A program made the translations under genes and the position numbers. The notes beneath the pieces were generated by a model, which made no database searches, was not told the DNA's origin, and saw only the letters and a list, made by a program, of their open reading frames with translations. Source: Salinimicrobium sp049680855 (GTDB lineage Bacteria > Bacteroidota > Bacteroidia > Flavobacteriales > Flavobacteriaceae). Taken from it: a DNA stretch of 64,000 bases. The DNA lies in assembly GCF_049680855.1 (NCBI RefSeq), contig NZ_JBMPGS010000001.1, positions 186,001 to 250,000 of the forward strand. The letters run 5' to 3'. This document shows positions 51,521 to 58,909 of this stretch, piece by piece; position 1 is the stretch's first letter; every line of letters begins with the position of its first letter.

Positions 51521-51654
51521 GTGCACAACAATGAATACCACAAATTACGGAATACCTGTCAAAAATGGCATTTTTGACTACCATTTAAAATAAGTTCATT
51601 GGACAGTTGCGTTCGTCCATCCCGCAACTTGCGATAAGCGAAACCGTTGGTAGT
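51521..51654 (+). other. attC-like recombination site B (134 bp)
   Basis: The left box GTGCACAAC (51521-51529) is the exact reverse complement of GTTGTGCAC at 50405-50413, the start of the same block. The left arm ATACCACAAATTACGG pairs with the right arm CCGCAACTTGCGATAA with mostly purine transitions as mismatches. The centre is the palindrome GTCAAAAATG-G-CATTTTTGAC (51558-51578). The right box is GTTGGTAGT (51646-51654), and the next gene starts 11 bases later. Confidence 0.6.
51558..51578. repeat. dispersed palindrome copy inside site B
   Basis: A perfect 10-bp stem, GTCAAAAATG and CATTTTTGAC around one base. It is the best copy of the window-wide palindrome. Confidence 0.65.
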
Positions 51655-51664
51655 AATTTGAAAA

Positions 51665-52482
51665 ATGACAATCAGAACACAAGAACTTAATAAATTGAAT
51701 AGAAAATTATTAAATACAAATTTAAGAACAATAATCTTGTTTTGTTTTTTGATATATGGACTAGCTATTTTTCAGGATTATCTTTTCTCAAGATTTAAAT
51801 CGACTGGGTTTTATTGGTCGGACACAATGCTCTATAATATTTATTGGTTATTTTTTATTCCATTTATAAAACTTGCTAAATATGCCAAAATCAAAGTTCA
51901 ACCTAAAATAAAAAAAGCTAAAATTCTTTATGCTTTTGCATCTGGTCTTGTATTTACTGCATTACATATTTCTATTTTTTCTATCCTATTTATTATAGGA
52001 AGCAATATAATCTATGAAATACCTCACCGATTTTCAACAATATTTAAAAACGCTATCTCAAGTCAATCACAAATCACAATCCTAGTATATTTCTTCCTTC
52101 CTTTTGTTATAGATTACCAAAACAGAAAAAAAATCAAAATAACGATATTGCAGAACAAAAATTTATAACCGTAAAGAATGGTACTCGAATAACAAAATTA
52201 GAGGTATCAACAGTCTTAGTCATTAAAACAGACAGACCATATACGGTAATATTTTCTCTAGACCAGAAATTACTACACGACGAGAGTTTGAAAAAACTTG
52301 AAAAATTATTAGATCCTCAAGTTTTTATTAGAGTTCACCGTTCAGCAATTATTAATAAAAACCATATCAAAGAAATTTCTTCTCGAAAAAATGGGGATTA
52401 CGATGCTATTCTAACAAACCAACATTCTGTTAGATTGAGCAGACATTATCGTCCCAATTGGAATACCTTGCTCAACCACTAA
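51665..52482 (+). CDS. membrane-anchored LytTR regulator, split by a -1 frameshift at an A-run
   Basis: The first frame (51665-52168) has four membrane segments (for example TIILFCFLIYGLAIF and IFSILFIIGSNIIY). The LytTR DNA-binding domain (FIRVHRSAIINKNHIKEIS, then SVRLSRHYRPNW) is in the -1 frame, ending at 52482. Re-reading one base in the run of eight A at 52126-52133 joins them into 272 residues, the usual size of membrane LytTR regulators. It could be a mutation, a base-calling error in the homopolymer, or programmed -1 frameshifting. It is the first gene after site B. Confidence 0.7.
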
Positions 52483-52576
52483 GCAATAAAATCACTCGTT
52501 TTAGCCTATTTACTGCAAAGTATATAATTATTACATTTTATTTTCTTGATTTTTAGGCTCAACTAAATTCAATGTA

Positions 52577-53224
52577 ATGATTAATTTAAAACACATATCA
52601 ACAATTTGTATTGTAGTTTTTCTATTTTCCTTTAACGCTTGTTCTCAATCGATTATAGAGCAAAACAAGAATATAGAAACATCTGTTTCAAACCAGAAAA
52701 AGCCCAGTTGGAGCGGGGCATTTGAAGCCCCAGAAAATGTATCCTGGAGAACTACAATTCCACCAAAAGACGAACCAGGAGAAAAACTTATTATTTCAGG
52801 AACAGTGTATTTTCCAGATGGAAAAACCCCAGCTAAGGATGTTATTGTTTACGTGTATCATACCAACAACCAAGGAATTTATCCTAAGAAAGGGAATGAA
52901 ATTGGACACGGGAAATATCACGGTTATTTGCGTGGTTGGATGAAAACGGATACTAATGGTAAGTATGAATTTGAAACTATACGTCCTGCACCATATCAAA
53001 CTCACCATGGAGAACCTGCACATATCCATTACACTATTGAACATCCTGATTATCCTGAATATTGGTTAACTGGCTTGTGGTTTTCGGATGACCCAAGAGT
53101 AGCATCCTATTTAGATAAAATAGAAAGAGACGGCGGATTTTCCAATATTACAACACTAACCAAAGATGATTACAACATTTTGAGAGGTTCAAGAAATATA
53201 ATACTTCAAAAATTTGAAAACTAG
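52577..53224 (+). CDS. intradiol ring-cleavage dioxygenase-like lipoprotein
   Basis: A 215-residue lipoprotein (lipobox FNAC). The fold is that of intradiol dioxygenases: ISGTVYFPDGKTPAKDVIVY, a Tyr ligand candidate in YVYHTNNQGIY, the KYHGYLRGWMKTD segment, and the two His ligands in YQTHHGEPAHIHYTI. In cytoplasmic homologues Fe(III) is held by two Tyr and two His. Exported versions are common in Bacteroidetes and their substrates are unknown. The next gene overlaps or starts 4 bases later. Confidence 0.85.
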   Translation: MINLKHISTICIVVFLFSFNACSQSIIEQNKNIETSVSNQKKPSWSGAFEAPENVSWRTTIPPKDEPGEKLIISGTVYFPDGKTPAKDVIVYVYHTNNQGIYPKKGNEIGHGKYHGYLRGWMKTDTNGKYEFETIRPAPYQTHHGEPAHIHYTIEHPDYPEYWLTGLWFSDDPRVASYLDKIERDGGFSNITTLTKDDYNILRGSRNIILQKFEN

Positions 53225-53228
53225 AAAT

Positions 53229-53666
53229 ATGGATGTAACAGAGTTATTTAAAAAATCGGTTGTGACTACATCTTCAAAAAGTGTGAGTTTCAGTTTATTT
53301 TTAATGAGAATTGGTGTTTCGATTTCAATGATTTATCTGCACGGATATCCAAGACTTATAAATTTTAGCAAGATCAGTTCAGAATTTGCAGACCCTCTAG
53401 GAATTGGAACTGAGACAAGTTTAGCCTTAGTTGTATTTGCCGAATTCTTTTGTTCCATATTTTTAGTAATTGGTCTTTTAACAAGATGGACTTGTGTTCC
53501 ATTAATAATAACAATGATTGTAGCCACTTGGATAGTTAATGGTGGAAAAGACTTTATTTTTCAGGAAAAAAGTTTTATTTATTTAATATGTTATGTAAGT
53601 CTACTAATAAGTGGTAGCGGCTACTTTTCCCTGGATTTTATACTATTTGGGGAAAATAAAAACTAA
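53229..53666 (+). CDS. DoxX family membrane protein
   Basis: A 145-residue protein with four membrane helices: FSLFLMRIGVSISMIYLHGY, ALVVFAEFFCSIFLVIGLL and two more. This matches DoxX/MauE-type proteins, which take part in redox functions such as thiosulfate oxidation or antioxidant complexes in some bacteria. The start ATG at 53229 lies 4 bases after the dioxygenase stop codon; an earlier in-frame start would overlap that gene. The exact role is unknown. Confidence 0.85.
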   Translation: MDVTELFKKSVVTTSSKSVSFSLFLMRIGVSISMIYLHGYPRLINFSKISSEFADPLGIGTETSLALVVFAEFFCSIFLVIGLLTRWTCVPLIITMIVATWIVNGGKDFIFQEKSFIYLICYVSLLISGSGYFSLDFILFGENKN

Positions 53667-53726
53667 TACCCACAATGGCGATAAGCTCCGCTCCGAAATT
53701 TCGTTAAAACTATTTAAAGACATTTT

Positions 53727-53754
53727 TATATATCGGAAAATATAGATATGTTTG
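53727..53754 (+). promoter_or_regulatory. arsR-type promoter with overlapping operator
   Basis: TATGTTTG (53747-53754) is a -7 box only 4 bases before the ATG, so the mRNA may be nearly leaderless. TATATATCG followed by AATATA (53727-53745) overlaps it and recurs at 54083-54097 before the next gene, which marks it as the likely operator. Confidence 0.5.
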
Positions 53755-53758
53755 TGCT

Positions 53759-54061
53759 ATGGATTTAAAATCTGCCACAGAAATAGGTAAATGCTTATCG
53801 AACAAAACTAGAGTGCAAATCATGGAATGGTTGAAAGAACCTGAAACGAACTTTCCTCCACATGAAACTTTAAAACACTTTAATGATGGCGTTTGTGTTA
53901 CATATATTCAAGAAAAAGCTGGACTATCTCAATCCACTATTTCAACATATTTAAATAATATGGAAAAATGTGGATTGTTAATTTCAACGAGACATGGAAA
54001 ATGGTCTTATTTAAAGCGAAATGAAGATGTGATCCAGGAGTATATAAAGTTTATAAGCTAA
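53759..54061 (+). CDS. ArsR-family transcriptional regulator
   Basis: A 100-residue winged-helix repressor: LSNKTRVQIMEWLKEPE in the N-terminal helix pair, the recognition region YIQEKAGLSQSTISTYLNNM, and the wing LLISTRHGKWSYLKR. There are no CxC metal sites; single Cys residues at CLSNK and GVCVTY might sense redox state or a reactive compound. It is followed by a small membrane protein and an SDR gene, which it probably controls through the repeated TATATATCG sites. Confidence 0.88.
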   Translation: MDLKSATEIGKCLSNKTRVQIMEWLKEPETNFPPHETLKHFNDGVCVTYIQEKAGLSQSTISTYLNNMEKCGLLISTRHGKWSYLKRNEDVIQEYIKFIS

Positions 54062-54075
54062 AAAAATTTCTAATA

Positions 54076-54098
54076 ATATATCTATATATCGCAATATA
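54076..54098 (+). promoter_or_regulatory. second TATATATCG operator
   Basis: ATATATC, then TATATATCGCAATATA just upstream of the small membrane protein gene. It shares TATATATCG and AATATA with the site before the ArsR gene. Confidence 0.45.
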
Positions 54099-54105
54099 AC
54101 AAACT

Positions 54106-54375
54106 ATGCAATTACTTTTTGACATATTAGGTTGGACTGGTTCAGGATTAATAATTCTTGCGTACTCCCTGACTTTGATAAAGAACAAAAAATATTTCAA
54201 GTATGGTAAATATTTAAATCTTTTTGGCGGTTTATTAATTGCGGTAAACTGTTATTATTATCACGCAATTCCACCGTTTGTGACAAACTTACTATGGAGT
54301 GTAATTGCAACTTTAACCATCTACAATAATAGAAGTGAGAAAAGAAAATGCAATAAAACTCAATGTTTAACTTAA
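54106..54375 (+). CDS. CBU_0592-like small membrane protein
   Basis: An 89-residue protein with three membrane helices: LFDILGWTGSGLIILAYSL, a central YLNLFGGLLIAVNCYYY and FVTNLLWSVIATLTIY. The pattern matches the CBU_0592-like domain, in which a Gly-rich first helix and the N.(Y/F) pair are conserved. Function is unknown. It lies between the ArsR gene and the SDR gene and is likely in the same regulon. Confidence 0.8.
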   Translation: MQLLFDILGWTGSGLIILAYSLTLIKNKKYFKYGKYLNLFGGLLIAVNCYYYHAIPPFVTNLLWSVIATLTIYNNRSEKRKCNKTQCLT

Positions 54376-54385
54376 AAACGTAAAG

Positions 54386-54988
54386 ATGAAAATATTAATA
54401 ATTGGAGGAAATGGAACAATTGGAAAAAGAGTTGTAGCCCAATTTCAAGAAAGCAATGAGATTATAATCGCAGGAAGAAATTCTGGAGATGTCACAGTAG
54501 ATATTGCAGATAGTAATTCAATAAAATCTATGTTTGATAAAACAGGGAAGCTTGATGCAATCATATGCATTGCTGGAGAAGCAAAATGGGCTAATTTCAA
54601 TCAACTTTCTGAAGAAGATTACTACATCGGACTTAAAAGTAAATTAATGGGGCAAGTTAATTTGGTTCGAATAGGACAAAATTATTTGAATCCAAATGGT
54701 TCGGTAACCTTATCAACTGGAATTTTGGCAGATGATCCAGTAGCTCAAACAACTAGTGCAGCTATGGTAAATGGAGCAATTCATAGTTTTGTAAAGGCTG
54801 TTGCTCTCGAAATTGAAAATGGTGTCCGAGTTAATGTTGTTTCATCAGGAATGGTTGAAGATGCTTATGAAAAATATAAAGATGCCTTTCCAGGTCATAA
54901 TCCTATACCTATGGAAAAGGTAGTTAGAGGATATATTCGAAGTGTAGATGGAAAAGGTAATGGAGAAATCATTAAAATTTACGTTTAG
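54386..54988 (+). CDS. short-chain dehydrogenase/reductase
   Basis: A 200-residue SDR, shorter than classical members. The Rossmann start is KILIIGGNGTIGKRVV, the NAD-site Asp lies in VTVDIADSNSIKSMF, and ICIAGEAKWANF replaces the NNAG motif. The Ser-Tyr-Lys triad is not classical: VTLSTGILADDPV has the Ser, but no clear YxxxK follows (AAMVNGAIHSFVKA has a Lys without Tyr). So it may be a binding or atypical member. It starts 10 bases after the membrane protein gene and may detoxify a compound sensed by the ArsR protein. Confidence 0.82.
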   Translation: MKILIIGGNGTIGKRVVAQFQESNEIIIAGRNSGDVTVDIADSNSIKSMFDKTGKLDAIICIAGEAKWANFNQLSEEDYYIGLKSKLMGQVNLVRIGQNYLNPNGSVTLSTGILADDPVAQTTSAAMVNGAIHSFVKAVALEIENGVRVNVVSSGMVEDAYEKYKDAFPGHNPIPMEKVVRGYIRSVDGKGNGEIIKIYV

Positions 54989-54994
54989 GAGCCG

Positions 54995-55138
54995 GTTGCC
55001 AACCACGTAGACTGCAAATGGCGGGTTTAATTTAAAAGAACTAAATTAGTTTTCATAGCAAACAAAAACGTTAAACCGAAAAAACCCTGTCCCCTACTCC
55101 ACGCCATGTGTCGTTATGCGAGGCCGTTGGCTATAAGC
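54995..55138 (+). other. attC-like recombination site C (144 bp)
   Basis: Left box GTTGCCAAC (54995-55003) and right box GTTGGCTAT (55126-55134) share a 6-base inverted repeat GCCAAC/GTTGGC. The inner arms AATGGCG and CGCCAT pair. The right end CGTTATGCGAGGCCGTTGGC resembles that of sites A, B and D. It starts 6 bases after the SDR stop codon. The start of the preceding block (GTTGGTAGT at 51646) matches the left box only in 5 bases, so an internal boundary of that long block has probably been lost. Confidence 0.5.
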
Positions 55139-55154
55139 TGAAAAATCCAAACTC

Positions 55155-55823
55155 ATGAATTACATGTTGAATTTTAAAAGAAGTAAACGATTACAAAATT
55201 TAATTGTTTTTTCAAGCCTCTCTATGGGGCTTTTATGCGTTTCCTGCAAGGAAAGATCTCATTCTTCAAAAAATGGAGAAAATGAATTGATAATGAAAAT
55301 CAATGCTGTTCAGGAACAGGTTATGGCACAGGGAAATTTGACTAAAGAAGAGGAACAAGCGATGTTAAGTATATGCAGTATTGTGTCACAGGATGACGGT
55401 TTGGCAAATTATACTACTGACAATAGTATTATATTAAAAAATGTAGAGATTACGCCAGTGTATAATGGTTGTGAAGATCTCTCTGAAGAAGAAACAAGAG
55501 AATGCTTCAAAGAAAAAGTAGCGGAATTTATAAAGCGTGAAATTAACTCAAATTTATTGAAAGAATTAAATCTTTCAGAACCTAAGAAGGTTGAAGCTTT
55601 TTTTATAATTACTGAATACGGAAAATTAACAGGCATGAAAGTCAGAGATACAGAATTAACCATTCAAGCTGAAATTTTGAGAGTGCTTAGAAAAATGCCC
55701 GTAATGAAACCCGCTATTGACAATGGAAAAAGTGTCTCAGTATTGTGTTCTATGATAGTTAAATATGGAGATGATATCGAAATTGATTTTGTTTACATTC
55801 CTGAAAGACCAATGAAGGATTAA
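55155..55823 (+). CDS. lipoprotein with TonB C-terminal-like domain
   Basis: A 222-residue lipoprotein (lipobox LLCVSC, about Cys31). Residues about 85-215 follow the TonB C-terminal domain pattern of Flavobacteria: VEITPVYNGCEDLSEEETRE, FIKREINSNL, FIITEYGKLTGMKVRD, then EILRVLRKMPVMKPAIDNGK and IVKYGDDIEIDFV. Known members contact TonB-dependent receptors from the inner membrane, but this one has a lipid anchor instead of a transmembrane helix. A distinct, possibly regulatory or decoy role is speculative. It is the only gene of its block and starts 16 bases after the right box of site C. Confidence 0.72.
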   Translation: MNYMLNFKRSKRLQNLIVFSSLSMGLLCVSCKERSHSSKNGENELIMKINAVQEQVMAQGNLTKEEEQAMLSICSIVSQDDGLANYTTDNSIILKNVEITPVYNGCEDLSEEETRECFKEKVAEFIKREINSNLLKELNLSEPKKVEAFFIITEYGKLTGMKVRDTELTIQAEILRVLRKMPVMKPAIDNGKSVSVLCSMIVKYGDDIEIDFVYIPERPMKD

Positions 55824-55860
55824 AAATCAAAGCTCTAATTATAGAGTCGAGAAAAAGCGA

Positions 55861-55998
55861 GTTGCCAACAAGGCTTAATACAAATGCGGCAGACCAGTCA
55901 AAAATGCCATTTTCGGATACCTTTAAAAATAGCGAATAAACGGAAAAATTCGAGTTCCCAAGCCGCAACTTGCGTTAACCGGGACGTTGTTTACAATC
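55861..55998 (+). other. attC-like recombination site D (138 bp)
   Basis: Left box GTTGCCAAC (55861-55869), whose reverse complement starts GTTGGC, like the start of its own block (GTTGGCTAT at 55126). The left arm TTAATACAAATGCGGC pairs with the right arm GCCGCAACTTGCGTTAA. The centre has a dispersed palindrome copy (55897-55915). The right box GTTGTTTAC (55986-55994) overlaps the stop codon of the minus-strand LytTR gene. The right arm matches that of site B in CCGCAACTTGCG. Confidence 0.55.
55897..55915. repeat. dispersed palindrome copy inside site D
   Basis: GTCAAAAATGCCATTTTCG, centred in the site like the copy in site B. Confidence 0.6.
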
Positions 55999-56686
55999 TC
56001 AGGTAATTAACCAGATTATTTTTAAAGCTCTTTCCTACCGGAATCTGGTGCTCTATCATTTGTATTCTATTGCCTTGTATTGTCTCAATTTTATTTTTAG
56101 AAACAATAAAGGATTTATGGACCTGAATAAATTTTTCGGAATCAAGTATGTCTAACACATCCGATATTTTTTCTCTTATCAATATTTGATTTTCTGCTAA
56201 AACAACTTTACAATAATTTCCTGCAGCTTCAACAAATAATATGTCGTTCAGTTTAACCCGAATGTGTTTTTTATCGCTGTATAAAAAAACTTGTTCTTCT
56301 TCAGTAATTAAGGGAGATTCGAATGGCTTCATCCTACTTTTTAAATGAGTGGATTTGTTTATGGCTTTTAAAAGTCGCTCAAAGCTGAAAGGCTTCAGTA
56401 GATAATCTACGACATCTAACTCAAAACCTTCTAAAGCATGTTCTTTATAAGCTGTCGTCACAATAACTGCAGGTGCCTCCTTAATAATTCTTAAAAATTC
56501 GAATCCTTTTAATTTAGGCATATTTAGATCCAGAAAAATTAAATCTACCGGATTCTCTCTTAAATAATCCAGGGCTTCAATGGCATCATAACAATGCTTC
56601 ATCAAATTCATATTAGGCAACAAATCACAATATCCTTTAATGATATCGTGCGCTACAGGTTCATCATCTATTATTAAATAAGTCAT
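55991..56686 (-). CDS. LytTR-family response regulator
   Basis: A 231-residue regulator. The receiver has YLIIDDEPVAHDI, the phospho-acceptor in DLIFLDLNMPKLKGFEFL, and the Lys in DYLLKPFSFERLL. The LytTR domain has ILFVEAAGNYCKVVL and FIQVHKSFIVSKNKIETI. It overlaps its kinase gene by one base (TAATG), so the pair is translationally coupled. Its direction is opposite to the cassette-like block that starts at its 3' end. Confidence 0.93.
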   Translation of the reverse strand: MTYLIIDDEPVAHDIIKGYCDLLPNMNLMKHCYDAIEALDYLRENPVDLIFLDLNMPKLKGFEFLRIIKEAPAVIVTTAYKEHALEGFELDVVDYLLKPFSFERLLKAINKSTHLKSRMKPFESPLITEEEQVFLYSDKKHIRVKLNDILFVEAAGNYCKVVLAENQILIREKISDVLDILDSEKFIQVHKSFIVSKNKIETIQGNRIQMIEHQIPVGKSFKNNLVNYLRL

Positions 56687-57567
56687 TATAACTGTAATTC
56701 TAAGTGCGCTTTGTATACTGAATCAGCATTTTTAATAGTTAGTTTATGCCTTTCAGGATAAACTAACTCCAGCCTTCTTTTTAAATTTTTGAGACCAATA
56801 CCAACCGGGTTCGAGGTTTGTGTAGCATCAAAATTATTTTCAAGGTTAAAGATCAATTTCTCCTTGCTGGCGATTAGATCTATTGAAACATATGCTTTTT
56901 CCCGTATATTTTCAACACCATGCTTAAATGCATTTTCTAATAAGATGATCAATAATAATGGTCTTATTTTCACCCTTTCATTTGCAATATCTGTCTTGAA
57001 TTGAATAGCGATATCTTTATGGTATCTCATTTTATGCAATTCAATATAATTCTTTAAATAAGATATTTCTTCAGATAAAGTAACAGCATTCTTTTCTCCT
57101 TCATAAATACTGTATCGCATTAATTCGGATAGCTTTAATATTAGTCTTTTAGCCGCATCTGTGTCTTTGTCAATAATGCCATATAGGTTATTCAACATAT
57201 TAAAGAAGAAATGTGGGTTTACCTGGCTTTGTAAATGAAGTAATTCATTTTTCCTGGTTTCATTCCTTAGACTTAAAATTGACTTTAATTGTTTGATAAG
57301 CCAAAGCAAACCACCAACCAGAAGTAACGAGTAGTATAATATAACTACCATACCTATTGCTGATGGATATTCTGCCAGGAAAACTACAGATTCATTCCCA
57401 AGAATTATAAACTCGTAGGTCGTTATTATCAAAGGAATGAGAATAGTGACCAGAACCACAATCCTTAATATTAGGTATTTATCTCTTCTTATAATAGACG
57501 TCATGCTGTAAAAATAGTACAAATAAATTGGCAGAAAACTAATAGTGACCAACGCAATGTTATTCAC
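56686..57567 (-). CDS. LytS/YehU-type sensor histidine kinase
   Basis: A 293-residue kinase with three N-terminal membrane helices (VTISFLPIYLYYFYSM, IVVLVTILIPLIITTYEFII, IGMVVILYYSLLLVGGLLWL). The His_kinase domain has the acceptor His in LQSQVNPHFFFNMLNNLYG, then the ATP-site LLENAFKHGVEN and GIGLKNLKRRLELVYP. The substrate is the LytTR regulator encoded immediately downstream. The sensed signal is unknown. Confidence 0.93.
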   Translation of the reverse strand: MNNIALVTISFLPIYLYYFYSMTSIIRRDKYLILRIVVLVTILIPLIITTYEFIILGNESVVFLAEYPSAIGMVVILYYSLLLVGGLLWLIKQLKSILSLRNETRKNELLHLQSQVNPHFFFNMLNNLYGIIDKDTDAAKRLILKLSELMRYSIYEGEKNAVTLSEEISYLKNYIELHKMRYHKDIAIQFKTDIANERVKIRPLLLIILLENAFKHGVENIREKAYVSIDLIASKEKLIFNLENNFDATQTSNPVGIGLKNLKRRLELVYPERHKLTIKNADSVYKAHLELQL

Positions 57568-57677
57568 TATGTAATATCCAAATCCCGTGATAAAGGCTGT
57601 TCAGTCCTCTGTAGTTGTTTATATCCACAGGTAACATTCGTACATCACAATAAATTAATCGAGCCAGGATAGCACTA

Positions 57678-57685
57678 TATATTTG
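57678..57685 (+). promoter_or_regulatory. -7 box of the metallophosphoesterase gene
   Basis: TATATTTG fits TAnnTTTG, 38 bases before the ATG at 57724. No clear -33 element. Confidence 0.4.
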
Positions 57686-57723
57686 GTTCTAATCAGTCAA
57701 AAATTGAACATAAAATATTGAAA

Positions 57724-58896
57724 ATGAAAGTAAAACTCATACGCTATTTAAAGAATGTATTTGGAACAATCCTGGTATTATTGATCATAGGCATTGTGGT
57801 AATAATCTCTTTGAATGGAAGTCTGGAATACGGAAGCAATCCATTAAATATATATTTAGAAAAAGAAGGTCCTTATGTTTTTTATGATACAGATAGCACC
57901 TTAAATGTAAATTATATAAGAGGAAATAAAACTGATGGTTTCTATGTAGATAAAACAAATCATTCTATTAATTCGATCATTCCTGTTACTAGTCAATTCC
58001 CTTTAGATTCGTCCAGTTTTAAAATCAATATTACTTCTAAATTTAAATTTCCCCCAACCACTTATACTGATAACCAACCCATTTTAGCCATTTCAGATAT
58101 TGAAAGCAGCTACAAGACGTTCCGTGATTTTTTAATTGCTAATAAAGTTGTTGACCGCCATTTAAACTGGACATTTGATAAGGGGCATCTTGTCTTAGTT
58201 GGTGATTTTGTAGACAGAGGTTTCTCAACTACGCAAGTACTTTGGTTCATCTATAAATTAGAACAGGATGCCAAAAAGCAAGGCGGGAAGGTGCATTTTA
58301 TTTTAGGAAATCATGAACTGTACAACATGCAGGGTAAATTTCAATCTGCTTCTTATAAATATTATGGAGTTGCCTCAATTCTGGGAAAACAACATCACGA
58401 GCTATACAATAAAGATGCATTTATAGGAAAATGGATGGCTTCTAAAAATACTATGGAACTAATTAATGGACATTTATTTGCTCACGGTGGTATACACCCA
58501 GAAATTGTCAATTATGATATAGACCTAGAAAAGGTGAATCAAATTAATAGAGAGAACTATTATCATTCATATTATCCCAAACCAGAAGAAACCGTAGAAC
58601 AGCTAATACTTTCCAACAAAAAAGGAATATGCTGGTACAGAGGCTATTTTCAAGATGATTTATCACAGGAAGATGTTGAGAAAGGTCTGGAAAAATTTAA
58701 TGCGACTGCAATTATCGTTGGTCACACCATTCAGTGGAAGGTAAAAAAACTTTATAACGGGAAAGTATTTGCCATTGATGTGAAGCACCCTAAGGACTAT
58801 AATAAAAACTGGCCCAGAAAAAGATCTGAAGGTCTTTTAATAACGAAAGGAAAATACTTCCGCATAAAGGCTAACGGAGAGAGAATAGAATTATAA
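57724..58896 (+). CDS. membrane-anchored metallophosphoesterase (PPP-like)
   Basis: A 390-residue protein with an N-terminal membrane helix (TILVLLIIGIVVIISL) and a calcineurin-like domain outside or inside the membrane. Motifs are LAISDIESSYKTF, LVLVGDFVDRG, HFILGNHELYN, LFAHGGIHPE and IIVGHTIQWKV. The first motif is D-x-E instead of the usual D-x-H, so one metal ligand differs. Substrates may be phosphoproteins or small phosphodiesters. It starts downstream of the divergent kinase gene and precedes a CPBP protease gene by 13 bases. Confidence 0.87.
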   Translation: MKVKLIRYLKNVFGTILVLLIIGIVVIISLNGSLEYGSNPLNIYLEKEGPYVFYDTDSTLNVNYIRGNKTDGFYVDKTNHSINSIIPVTSQFPLDSSSFKINITSKFKFPPTTYTDNQPILAISDIESSYKTFRDFLIANKVVDRHLNWTFDKGHLVLVGDFVDRGFSTTQVLWFIYKLEQDAKKQGGKVHFILGNHELYNMQGKFQSASYKYYGVASILGKQHHELYNKDAFIGKWMASKNTMELINGHLFAHGGIHPEIVNYDIDLEKVNQINRENYYHSYYPKPEETVEQLILSNKKGICWYRGYFQDDLSQEDVEKGLEKFNATAIIVGHTIQWKVKKLYNGKVFAIDVKHPKDYNKNWPRKRSEGLLITKGKYFRIKANGERIEL

Positions 58897-58909
58897 CATC
58901 AAATATCCT

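Noticed and set aside
53664..53710. Possible left half of another attC-like site (ACCCACAATGGCGATAAGC)
   Set aside because: The left box is imperfect and no matching right arm or GTTG box follows; it may be the lost boundary inside the long block, but cannot be supported.
57612..57630. GTTGTTTATATCC resembling the right box of site D
   Set aside because: No inverted-repeat site surrounds it; one box alone is not evidence.
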